The translations under genes were made by a program, and so were the position numbers. Positions 1 to 5,924 of a stretch of DNA of 13,220 nt are shown here, one piece after another. The stretch spans positions 1-13,220 of the forward strand of contig JAJFMS010000016.1 in the NCBI GenBank assembly GCA_020696885.1, read 5' to 3'. Source of the stretch: Armatimonadota bacterium (GTDB lineage: Bacteria; Armatimonadota; SYMT01). Each line of letters starts with the position of its first letter. Within the stretch, counting starts at the first letter, position 1. The notes beneath the pieces are model-generated. The model had not been told where the DNA came from. It did not search any database and saw nothing but the letters and a program-made list of their open reading frames with translations.

Positions 1-535
1 CGGTCTTCGTATCCACGCAGTAGACGAAGTCATCGTCGGAGCCGAAGAAGAGGTACTCACCCACCACAACCGGGGAGGAGCGGATGGTGGCGGCTGTCCG
101 GAACTGCCACGCCACCGTGCCGTCTGCGATGCTGTAAGCGGTCATGAAACCGGTAGCATCCGGCACGTAAACCAGCTCGCCGTTGGTGGCGGGGGTGGCG
201 GTGATGGAGGGGATCTTCGGATCGTTGAGGTCGCCTTCCGGTGCGCGCCAGGCCAGCTCACCGGTCTCGAAGTCCACGGCATACATCCGGTTCTTCGATG
301 GGAAGAGCACCAGGTCGCCAACGATCAGGGCGCCGCCCTTGTTGCCCACCTTCTCCGCGTAAACGCTGGTGGCGTGCTTCCAGAGCACACCCATGGGCGC
401 CTGGATCTTCTCGGTAGTGACGAAGCTGTGCTCCGGGTTGCCGCCATACGCGGTCCAGTCGGCATGGGCCGGTGCAGCCATGAACAGAGCACCTGCAACG
501 GTCAAAAGCGAGGTCCGCAGGTTAGGTCGAGCCAT
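1..535 (-). CDS. Exported PQQ-binding-like beta-propeller repeat protein (3' end beyond window)
   Basis: The first 178 residues are visible; the gene runs off the left edge. ATG at 535 is preceded by GGAGAA about six bases upstream. Residues 1-25 look like a Sec signal peptide: basic start (MARPNLR), hydrophobic core, then APAHA before the mature DWTAYGGN. The mature part has repeated beta-propeller blades of the BamB/PQQ-dehydrogenase type: GALIVGDLVLFPSKNRMYAV followed by DFETGELAWR, then GTVAWQFRTAATIRSSPVVV and GEYLFFGSDDDFVYCVD. The pattern of variable-region, DxxTGxxxW and strand is the family hallmark. Proteins like this are periplasmic or surface-anchored scaffolds or, when complete, quinoprotein dehydrogenases. 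The visible part cannot tell which, and no quinone-binding residues can be judged. It lies 113 bases downstream of the small membrane-protein gene on the same strand. No convincing own promoter was seen. Confidence 0.85.
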   Translation of the reverse strand, partial: MARPNLRTSLLTVAGALFMAAPAHADWTAYGGNPEHSFVTTEKIQAPMGVLWKHATSVYAEKVGNKGGALIVGDLVLFPSKNRMYAVDFETGELAWRAPEGDLNDPKIPSITATPATNGELVYVPDATGFMTAYSIADGTVAWQFRTAATIRSSPVVVGEYLFFGSDDDFVYCVDTKT

Positions 536-612
536 GGGACGTTCTCCAGGTCTGGTACGCGGCAAGAAGTGCGACAGCGCCACGTGTTACCGCCTACACG
601 TTCACCGCCGGA

Positions 613-633
613 CAGCGGAGGGCCTCCCCGCTG
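613..633. repeat. Short hairpin between two minus-strand genes
   Basis: CAGCGG (613-618) and CCGCTG (628-633) form a perfect 6-bp stem with a 9-base loop, 15 bases past the stop of the small membrane-protein gene. There is no T-run on the minus strand, so it is not a classic intrinsic terminator. It may still mark the transcript end or protect the 3' end. Confidence 0.3.
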
Positions 634-648
634 CCCATTATTACGACT

Positions 649-927
649 CTAGTCGGTCGAAAGTGCCCGGCTGGCAGCCCCGTAGAGCTGTGCGCCGCGA
701 CCGGCGATCCACGATGCAACGAGGCCCGAAATGAATAGCCTGGCTACCGCGACGCCGAAGCGGACGCCGTCGGTGATCTCCAGCTTCCTGGGCTGCTCGG
801 GGATAAGCTGCCCGAGCTGGTTGGTCCAGACGAACACGAGGATGAGTAGACCGATGCCGCCGGCGAAGACGGCCAGACCGATTCCGCGGCCTACCCAATC
901 CGGTCCACGTGCGCCTTCCCGTACCAT
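649..927 (-). CDS. Small two-helix membrane protein, unknown function
   Basis: A 92-residue protein that I do not recognise. A longer frame continues upstream to 1062, but ATG at 927 is chosen because AGGAAAGG sits about six bases before it. The upstream alternative at 999 lacks a ribosome binding site and overlaps a TATAAT box. Residues about 15-34 (GIGLAVFAGGIGLLILVFVW) and about 56-76 (VRFGVAVARLFISGLVASWI) are hydrophobic segments, separated by a polar loop containing QLIPEQPRKLE. A basic and glycine-rich N-terminus suggests an inside start, so a hairpin with both ends in the cytoplasm is the likely topology (inference). It may be co-transcribed with the downstream beta-propeller gene, although a hairpin lies between them. 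GC-rich third positions look like those of its neighbours. Confidence 0.6.
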   Translation of the reverse strand: MVREGARGPDWVGRGIGLAVFAGGIGLLILVFVWTNQLGQLIPEQPRKLEITDGVRFGVAVARLFISGLVASWIAGRGAQLYGAASRALSTD

Positions 928-997
928 TCGGAGCCTTTCCTCAGAGCCGCCGAGCACGAGATGCGTGCCTATCCGGCCGTGGGGGGTGAGTTCCGAC

Positions 998-1027
998 ATT
1001 ATACACGCAAGGCGGACGGGCTCGCAA
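998..1027 (-). promoter_or_regulatory. Sigma70-like promoter for the small membrane-protein gene
   Basis: Read on the minus strand, TTGCGA (1022-1027) and a perfect TATAAT (998-1003) are separated by 18 bases. The predicted transcript would start near 991 and give a leader of about 60 bases before the ATG at 927. This is the best -10 box found in the window. Confidence 0.45.
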
Positions 1028-1368
1028 ACAGCGCCGCCACGCAGCATCGTGGGCTTTTCCACTTCTATACTTCAGACTGCGCAGCCCGCAGAAATGTTTC
1101 CGCCGGGCGGAAAGAATGTGTGGGACCCGGCTTTCGAGCTCCGGCCGGATCGGCGGAGGTCCGTACGGTTTGGTCGTCGCGCGCCGGGCGGCGAGGGGCA
1201 CGGCGATTCCAGAGGCCGTAAGGAAAGCACCGTCATGGCGAGACCTGTCCCGGGGAGCGCAGCGGTTTCGGGGCGCTTTTTGCCTTGTGTCGCTCCCGGT
1301 CCTGGTCGCCGTGATCGAAGGGCCGCACGAGGCGGCTGCCTGCGGTTTGCTGGCACAACCCCCGTGAG
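1028..1368. other. Intergenic stretch with no supported gene
   Basis: About 340 bases lie between the glycosyltransferase stop and the promoter of the small membrane-protein gene. Open frames exist on both strands but encode Arg/Pro/Ser-rich, family-less sequence without good ribosome binding sites. Apart from the 17-base palindrome at 1097-1113 and a weak plus-strand hairpin with five T's near 1256-1281, I see nothing in it. Confidence 0.5.
1097..1113. repeat. Perfect 17-base palindrome
   Basis: TTTCCGCC and GGCGGAAA flank a single G, an 8-bp perfect inverted repeat with a one-base centre. It lies about 70 bases upstream of the -35 box of the promoter at 998-1027, so it could be an operator for a dimeric regulator. 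It could also be a folded 3' end of the glycosyltransferase transcript. A one-base loop makes the protein-binding reading more natural than an RNA hairpin. Confidence 0.55.
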
Positions 1369-3138
1369 CTAATTGCGACGGTAAATGCGGACCGTGGGCA
1401 TGTAGTAGCGCCAGTCGTGCGGGGGGATCCCACGGCGCCACCAGGTGAACCCCGCCAGTGAGGGGCGGGGGCGGAACTCCCGCTCGATGTGGTAGCTGCC
1501 GGACATGGCGGCGAGGAGGTCCAGCCGCCCGTCCTGGAACGCGGGGTTCGCGCGGCGGACGCGCTCCGGATCCTCATACTCGTAGTCGGAGATGACCACC
1601 CACTCCGGACGATGCTGCTCCAGCTTGACTACGGAGAGCGCGCCTTCCGGGACCCGTAGTTCGGCGGTGATCACCGAGCGCGGCGCGAGGATCCGGAACC
1701 GCGGCAGTTGGGTGATGTCGGGCCGCGAGCGTCCCATGGCGAGCTCGAGGTCCCAGATGGGCGGCCCGCCGTAGGGCTGGGCATACTTCACGGCGCCGGC
1801 AGTCGGGTCGATCGGCGGGGTGTAGGTCCAGGCGTCCGAAGCGAGCGCCACGGTTTCGGTGGGCTGCGCGCGGCCGTTGAGGTACTCCGCCGCCAGGTCC
1901 CGGGCGTCCGGTCCGGAGATCACCCCCAGGTGAGCGATGGTGGAGGCGAGCGCGGCGCCCGCGGCGACGCCGGCGGCGGCCCCATACCACTTACGGCGCC
2001 GGGTGGCGAGCCCTTCGTCCACCAGCCGCCCGGCGAGGATCACCAGGGGCGGAACAAGCGGCGTGACGTAACGCACGAACTTCCGCTGCGCCGGCACCAG
2101 CAGCAGGAAGAACGGCAGGATGAAGAGCCAGAGGTAGACGTCTTGCAGGCGCCGGCGCACCAGCGATAGCCCGAGGCCGGCCAGCGCGAGGAGGTAGAGC
2201 GGCCACTCCAGCCCGATGGGCAGGGAGATTCCGAGGTGGTAGAGCAGCGCGGCCGGCGTGGCCTCGAAGACCAGCCCCTGTCCCTCGGCGTTCCGCCCCA
2301 TTTCGTACGCGACATCCCTGATGAAGCGTTCCTGCTGGAGGATGGCGCCGGGGGTCGAGAGGAGAAATGCCACCGGGAGAGCAACCACCGCTCCCACAGC
2401 GGCCCCGATTGCGGCGCGCCGGGAGGCTCCGGACTGCTGCCAGAGCTGCCAGAGCGGGACGAGGAGCGACAGCACCACCGGGACGGTGTTGTACTTGGTG
2501 CCGACGGCCAGCCCTGCTACGAACGCCGCGGCCACAATGCAGCGCGCGGAGCGCTTCGGATCGGCTGCGTTCAGGGCCGCGGCTCCGATTGCCAGGGCCA
2601 GGGTGGAGAGGCAGGTCGACGGTACGTCCACCGTGAGGTAGTGCCCCAACAGTACCTGGATGGGCACGACGGCCAGGAACCCCGCGGCCAGCCAGCCGGT
2701 GCGCGGCCCGAACAGCCGGCGCCCCAACGCGTAGGTGGCCACCACTGCTCCAGCGCCCAGGAGCACCGTCAGCCAGCGCCCCACGAGCAGCAGGTGGGCG
2801 AAGTCCCCCACCCACTGCGGGAACGGCTCGCCGCGGGGCACGGTCCCCCACCCTGCCAGCGGCGCGGCGATGTCGTAGACCCAGCGGGTGAGGAGGATGG
2901 AGAAGGAGCCGTAGTTGTAGAAGCTCGGCGTGAAGTCCGCCCAGAGCGGGTTGACGCTGCAGATCGCGTGCAGCAGGACCGATTCGTCCGGATGGTAGGG
3001 GTAGAAACGCGCTGCGCTCGGGAGCCCCCACCCCAGGCCCCAGGCCCGCAGCAGCACGGAGAGCACCACCAGGCCGAGAAGCCCGGCGGCGGTGGCGAGC
3101 AGCGGCGCCTTCTTCGCGGGGCCGGGTTCGGTGGTCAC
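1369..3138 (-). CDS. Glycosyltransferase family 39 (GT-C fold) membrane protein
   Basis: About 589 residues from a GTG at 3138. A polyprenyl-phosphate-sugar-dependent transferase of the PMT/ArnT type is expected, acting at the outer face of the cytoplasmic membrane; donor and acceptor cannot be told. The first transmembrane helix (residues about 13-35) is followed by HPDE at 49-52, the acidic first-loop signature of GT-C enzymes. FYNYGSFSILLTRWVYD comes next, then roughly ten more hydrophobic segments, and a soluble C-terminal part of about 180 residues. The start is uncertain. The frame stays open to a GTG at 3246, but that would translate a CTCC-rich inverted repeat, so the GTG at 3138 just before TTEPGPAKKAP is preferred. 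Neither GTG has a clear Shine-Dalgarno; a TACAAT box just upstream of 3138 could allow a nearly leaderless transcript. It lies downstream of plsC on the same strand. Confidence 0.87.
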   Translation of the reverse strand: MTTEPGPAKKAPLLATAAGLLGLVVLSVLLRAWGLGWGLPSAARFYPYHPDESVLLHAICSVNPLWADFTPSFYNYGSFSILLTRWVYDIAAPLAGWGTVPRGEPFPQWVGDFAHLLLVGRWLTVLLGAGAVVATYALGRRLFGPRTGWLAAGFLAVVPIQVLLGHYLTVDVPSTCLSTLALAIGAAALNAADPKRSARCIVAAAFVAGLAVGTKYNTVPVVLSLLVPLWQLWQQSGASRRAAIGAAVGAVVALPVAFLLSTPGAILQQERFIRDVAYEMGRNAEGQGLVFEATPAALLYHLGISLPIGLEWPLYLLALAGLGLSLVRRRLQDVYLWLFILPFFLLLVPAQRKFVRYVTPLVPPLVILAGRLVDEGLATRRRKWYGAAAGVAAGAALASTIAHLGVISGPDARDLAAEYLNGRAQPTETVALASDAWTYTPPIDPTAGAVKYAQPYGGPPIWDLELAMGRSRPDITQLPRFRILAPRSVITAELRVPEGALSVVKLEQHRPEWVVISDYEYEDPERVRRANPAFQDGRLDLLAAMSGSYHIEREFRPRPSLAGFTWWRRGIPPHDWRYYMPTVRIYRRN

Positions 3139-3196
3139 AGGAGGAGCCGCATTGTAGTTACTGACCCGAGCATTGACTACTAAACTGCAGGAGTGC

Positions 3197-3261
3197 TGGA
3201 GAACTGGAGTAACGGAGTAGCAGGTACCATTACTCCAGTTCTCCACTACTCCACTACTCCG
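3197..3261. repeat. 16-bp perfect inverted repeat in a CTCC-rich repeat tract
   Basis: TGGAGAACTGGAGTAA (3197-3212) and its exact complement (3230-3245) form a 16-bp stem around a 17-base loop. The adjoining sequence to about 3270 continues with ACTCC/ATTCC units. CGGAGTAG at 3213-3220 is also complemented by CTACTCCG at 3254-3261, so alternative pairings exist. It sits between the plsC stop and the glycosyltransferase start. It could end the cmk-plsC transcript or be a dispersed intergenic repeat. It differs from neighbouring DNA by lower GC and simple composition. Confidence 0.8.
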
Positions 3262-3294
3262 TTATTCCGTCCTCGCTAGCGGTTGCTGCTCCGA

Positions 3295-3918
3295 TCAGTG
3301 GCGAGTGCCGGAGTGTTGGTCACGCAATTCGGCGATGGCGTCCATGATCCGGCGGGCGGCAGCTTCATACTCCTGCCGACCGGGTTTCGCGCCTTCGGGC
3401 GCTTCGAACCGCAGCGGGGGGCCATAGGCCACGAAGATCCGTCCCAGCCCAGGCCGTCCCTGCTTCGGAAGGATGCGGTCCGTGCCTGAGATCCAGGCGG
3501 GGATCACCGGCGCGCCGCTCCGGTAAGCAATCATTCCTACGCCGATCTCGGGCTCCCGCAGTTCCCCGGTCTTGCTCCGGGTGCCCTCCGGGAACATCAC
3601 CAGGCCCCCGCCTTGCTGGAGCTGATCGAACGCGTGCTTCACGGCGGCGCGGTCCGCACTGCCGCGCTTGATCGGGAAGGCGTTGAGCTGCCGGTAGAAC
3701 CAGCCGATGAGGGGATTCCGAAACAGCTCCTCCTTGGCCATGTACACCGCCGGGCGCCAGAACCCGGTGCCCACCACCGGAGGATCCAGGCTGCTGATGT
3801 GATTGCTGGCCACGATGAAGGAGCCGGTGCGGGGGACGTACTCCCGACCCACCACCCGGCGCCGGAACAGGACCCCGAAGATTACCTGGCAGAGCAGCCA
3901 GACAATGCGGTAGATCAT
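3295..3918 (-). CDS. plsC: 1-acyl-sn-glycerol-3-phosphate acyltransferase
   Basis: A 207-residue membrane-associated enzyme. Its expected reaction is transfer of an acyl group to position 2 of lysophosphatidic acid, giving phosphatidic acid for phospholipid synthesis. All four acyltransferase blocks are visible. Motif I is NHISSLD with His40 and Asp45 in the H-x4-D catalytic arrangement. Motif II is FPIKRGSADR at 81-90, motif III is FPEGTRS at 109-115, and motif IV is VIPAWISG near 138-145. An N-terminal hydrophobic stretch (IVWLLCQVIFGVLF) would anchor it to the inner membrane face. Its ATG overlaps the cmk stop in an ATGA, which indicates translational coupling. A cmk-plsC pair is a common arrangement in several bacterial phyla. 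The length is typical for short PlsC proteins. A related acyltransferase with another acceptor cannot be excluded. Confidence 0.93.
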   Translation of the reverse strand: MIYRIVWLLCQVIFGVLFRRRVVGREYVPRTGSFIVASNHISSLDPPVVGTGFWRPAVYMAKEELFRNPLIGWFYRQLNAFPIKRGSADRAAVKHAFDQLQQGGGLVMFPEGTRSKTGELREPEIGVGMIAYRSGAPVIPAWISGTDRILPKQGRPGLGRIFVAYGPPLRFEAPEGAKPGRQEYEAAARRIMDAIAELRDQHSGTRH

Positions 3919-4601
3919 CCGCGCTCCCGCTGGCGTACGAGCTGCTCGAGCTGCTCGACTACCTGCTCAACGGTGTGGCCGTCCGTCACGAGCTCCACGG
4001 CGTCGTCCGCCTTCCGCAGCGGTGAGTGCTCGCGCTCCATGTCACGCCGGTCTCGCTCGGCCACTTCCGTCCGCACCTGTTCGTCGTCGGCTGCTTCCCC
4101 GCGAGCTCGGAGCTCCTCCGTGCGGCGGCGAGCCCGCTCCTCAACGGAGGCCGTGAGGAACACCTTGGCGCGCGCGTGTGGGAAGACCACGGAGCCGATG
4201 TCCCGCCCCTCCATCACCACCCCGCCTTGCTGCGCCAGCTCTCGCTGCTTGGTCACCAGCGCCTCGCGCACTCCGGGCCACCGGCTGACTTCGGAGGAGC
4301 CGCGGTCGATCTCCGGCGTCCGGATCTGCGTGGAGACGTCTTCACCCCCCACCACCACGCGGGGGCGGCCTTCTCCGGGCTCGAAGCGTAGGTCGAGATC
4401 GAGCGCGACCCGGGCCAGGGCCTCAGGATCGTCCCAGGAAGTATCCGCCCGGCGAGCTACCAAAGCTACCGAGCGATACATCGCGCCGGTATCGATGTAG
4501 ACGTAGCCCAGTCGTTCGGCCAGCATCCTGGCGACCGTGCTCTTACCGGACCCGGCCGGGCCGTCGATGGCCACGATGGGCCGGTCTTGCTCTTCCTGCA
4601 T
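3915..4601 (-). CDS. cmk: Cytidylate kinase (CMP/dCMP kinase)
   Basis: A 228-residue cytosolic enzyme that phosphorylates CMP and dCMP with ATP, feeding CDP and dCDP into nucleic-acid and phospholipid (CDP-diacylglycerol) synthesis. The P-loop GPAGSGKS is at residues 14-21. It is followed by YIDTGAMYRSVAL at 35-47, the substrate-binding IRTPEIDRGSSEVS at 93-106, and VMEGRDIGSVVFP at 129-141. A lid-like arginine-rich segment (EERARRRTEELRARGE) follows. Length and motif order are standard for bacterial Cmk. ATG at 4601 has GGAG about ten bases upstream. It is the first gene of the two-gene operon with plsC, whose start overlaps its stop. It is transcribed away from the ABC permease gene, so the 195-base gap between them must carry both promoters. 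No unusual residue was noticed. Confidence 0.96.
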   Translation of the reverse strand: MQEEQDRPIVAIDGPAGSGKSTVARMLAERLGYVYIDTGAMYRSVALVARRADTSWDDPEALARVALDLDLRFEPGEGRPRVVVGGEDVSTQIRTPEIDRGSSEVSRWPGVREALVTKQRELAQQGGVVMEGRDIGSVVFPHARAKVFLTASVEERARRRTEELRARGEAADDEQVRTEVAERDRRDMEREHSPLRKADDAVELVTDGHTVEQVVEQLEQLVRQRERG

Positions 4602-4796
4602 GGCGAAATCGCTCCGAGCCGCTCACTTACTACACCGGGAGGTCCGGCGAGGACTGCACCGTTCCACGATATCATAGCGTCTGCTCACCGCGCAGCAGCC
4701 GATCGAGAGCGGCGGCGGGAGGAGTTGCTTTCCAGCGGGAGCAACCATTGAGCAGCCTTAGCTCCCGACCGTGAGGCTCACTGAAGCGCCGCACCC
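4602..4796. promoter_or_regulatory. Divergent intergenic region between cmk and the ABC permease
   Basis: It must hold promoters for both flanking genes. TATGAT (minus strand, around 4670-4676, overlapping a GATATC palindrome) is a candidate -10 for cmk without a good -35. A 6-bp inverted repeat, GTTGCT (4724-4729) and AGCAAC (4740-4745), lies before the permease. No convincing permease promoter or Shine-Dalgarno was found. Confidence 0.35.
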
Positions 4797-5777
4797 ATGA
4801 TCGATAAGTCCCCGTCGCAGAAGATCACGAGAGAACCTGTCTGGAAGCGCCGTGAATTCGTGATCGCCGTGGCGACCGTGCTCCTGGGGCTGCTGATCGG
4901 GGCGTTCCGTCCGGACTTCCTGAAGCCGGCCAACCTCGCGGACATCGTGCTGAACAGCGCGATCACGGCCGTGGTGGCCGCGGGGATGACGGCGTTGATC
5001 GTGGCCGCGGAGATCGATATCTCCGTGGGGGCGATCCTGGCGGTCTGCACCGTGGTGGTGGCCATGCTCGCCCGCGGCTCGGCCGCGATCCCACTCCAGA
5101 TTCTCGGCGGCGTCGCGATGGGAGCCGCGCTGGGAGCCGTGAACGGCGTCCTCACCGCGGGCCTGCGAATCCCTTCCATCGTGGCCACGCTGGCTACCCT
5201 GGGCGCCATCCGCGGCGTGCTGGTGCTGGTAACGCACGGGGATACGCTGGCGGTGCCGGACCCGCTGACCACCCTCGGCAGCACGCCGATCCTGGGGCTT
5301 ACGGTTCCGGTCTGGGTCTCGGCGCTCATCTGCGCGGGGATGGGGCTCTACCTGGCCCGCACCCGCCTGGGACGGCACCACTACGCGGTGGGCAGCAACC
5401 CGCGCTCGGCGGAGCTTTCCGGCATCCCGGTGCGGTGGGTCACCTTCCGCAGCTTCGTGCTGCTGGGGGCGCTCACCGGCGCCGCGGCGTTTCTCTTCGT
5501 GCTCCGGTACACGCCGATCGCGCCGAAGCCGATCCCGGGCTTCGAGCTGGAAGTGATCACGGCGGTGGTGGTGGGTGGCACGGACATCTTCGGGGGACGC
5601 GGCACGGTGCTCGGCAGCGTGCTGGCGGTGCTGTTGCTGAAGACCATCGACCTGGCGCTGCAGTTCTTCGGCGGATCCATGCCCTGGCTCCGGAGCGAGG
5701 TGCAGCCCGCCGTGCAGGGCCTGCTGATCCTCGCCGCCGTGCTCTATGACAGCCTTAGTCGCCGCTCGGAGGCCTGA
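4797..5777 (+). CDS. ABC sugar transporter permease, ribose/xylose (RbsC/LsrC) type
   Basis: A 326-residue inner-membrane protein of the carbohydrate-uptake-2 permease family (RbsC, XylH, LsrC/D, RhaP). The N-terminal cytoplasmic stretch (to about residue 20) is followed by some nine to ten hydrophobic segments. Family signatures are GMTALIVAAEIDISVGAIL at 63-81 and the cytoplasmic coupling region YAVGSNPRSAELSGIPV near 195-212. A third is ELEVITAVVVGGTDIFGGRG followed by GTVLGSVLAVLLL, near 245-278. An in-frame TGA lies 15 bases upstream, so ATG at 4797 is the first start. No Shine-Dalgarno is apparent. Normally such a permease is encoded with an ABC ATPase and a periplasmic binding protein. 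Here neither is adjacent: cmk diverges on one side and an amine oxidase-like gene converges on the other. Substrate cannot be deduced; sugars, deoxysugars and autoinducer-2 are all known for the family. Confidence 0.9.
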   Translation: MIDKSPSQKITREPVWKRREFVIAVATVLLGLLIGAFRPDFLKPANLADIVLNSAITAVVAAGMTALIVAAEIDISVGAILAVCTVVVAMLARGSAAIPLQILGGVAMGAALGAVNGVLTAGLRIPSIVATLATLGAIRGVLVLVTHGDTLAVPDPLTTLGSTPILGLTVPVWVSALICAGMGLYLARTRLGRHHYAVGSNPRSAELSGIPVRWVTFRSFVLLGALTGAAAFLFVLRYTPIAPKPIPGFELEVITAVVVGGTDIFGGRGTVLGSVLAVLLLKTIDLALQFFGGSMPWLRSEVQPAVQGLLILAAVLYDSLSRRSEA

Positions 5778-5806
5778 GGGGATTGAGCTCCCGTAAGTGC
5801 CTCCGA
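5768..5806 (+). terminator. Weak hairpin at the end of the permease gene
   Basis: CGGAGGC (5768-5774) and GCCTCCG (5800-5806) form a 7-bp stem spanning the stop codon, with an inner GGGA/TCCC pairing. It is followed by GTTTGTTG rather than a clean T-run. This gap (5778-5924) lies between convergent genes, so a bidirectional transcript end is plausible. The remainder of the gap shows nothing. Confidence 0.25.
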
Positions 5807-5924
5807 CCGGCGTTTGTTGAACGGTAACCTGCTTCGGGAACAGCGCTCCCTGCTGTCCAGGTGCCGAGATCGAACGCGCCATCCAACCCAATGGATACCC
5901 GGCGCTGGCTACGGCGTTCTCGCG

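Noticed and set aside
1256..1281. Plus-strand intrinsic terminator (AGCGC, loop, GCGCT, then T's)
   Set aside because: The stem is only 5 bp, the loop is 12 bases, and no plus-strand gene precedes it.
1072..1356. Minus-strand gene of 94 codons in the gap after the glycosyltransferase
   Set aside because: Pro/Arg/Ser-rich with no hydrophobic core, no family, and no convincing ribosome binding site.
2236..3183. Long plus-strand open frame of 315 codons antisense to the glycosyltransferase
   Set aside because: It is rich in Arg, Gly, Gln and Glu, has no family match, and exactly mirrors a clear GT-C membrane protein. It is a GC-driven shadow frame.
4758..5891. Minus-strand open frame of 377 codons opposite the permease
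   Set aside because: His/Arg/Gln-rich without any fold signature, and the permease on the other strand has clear family motifs.
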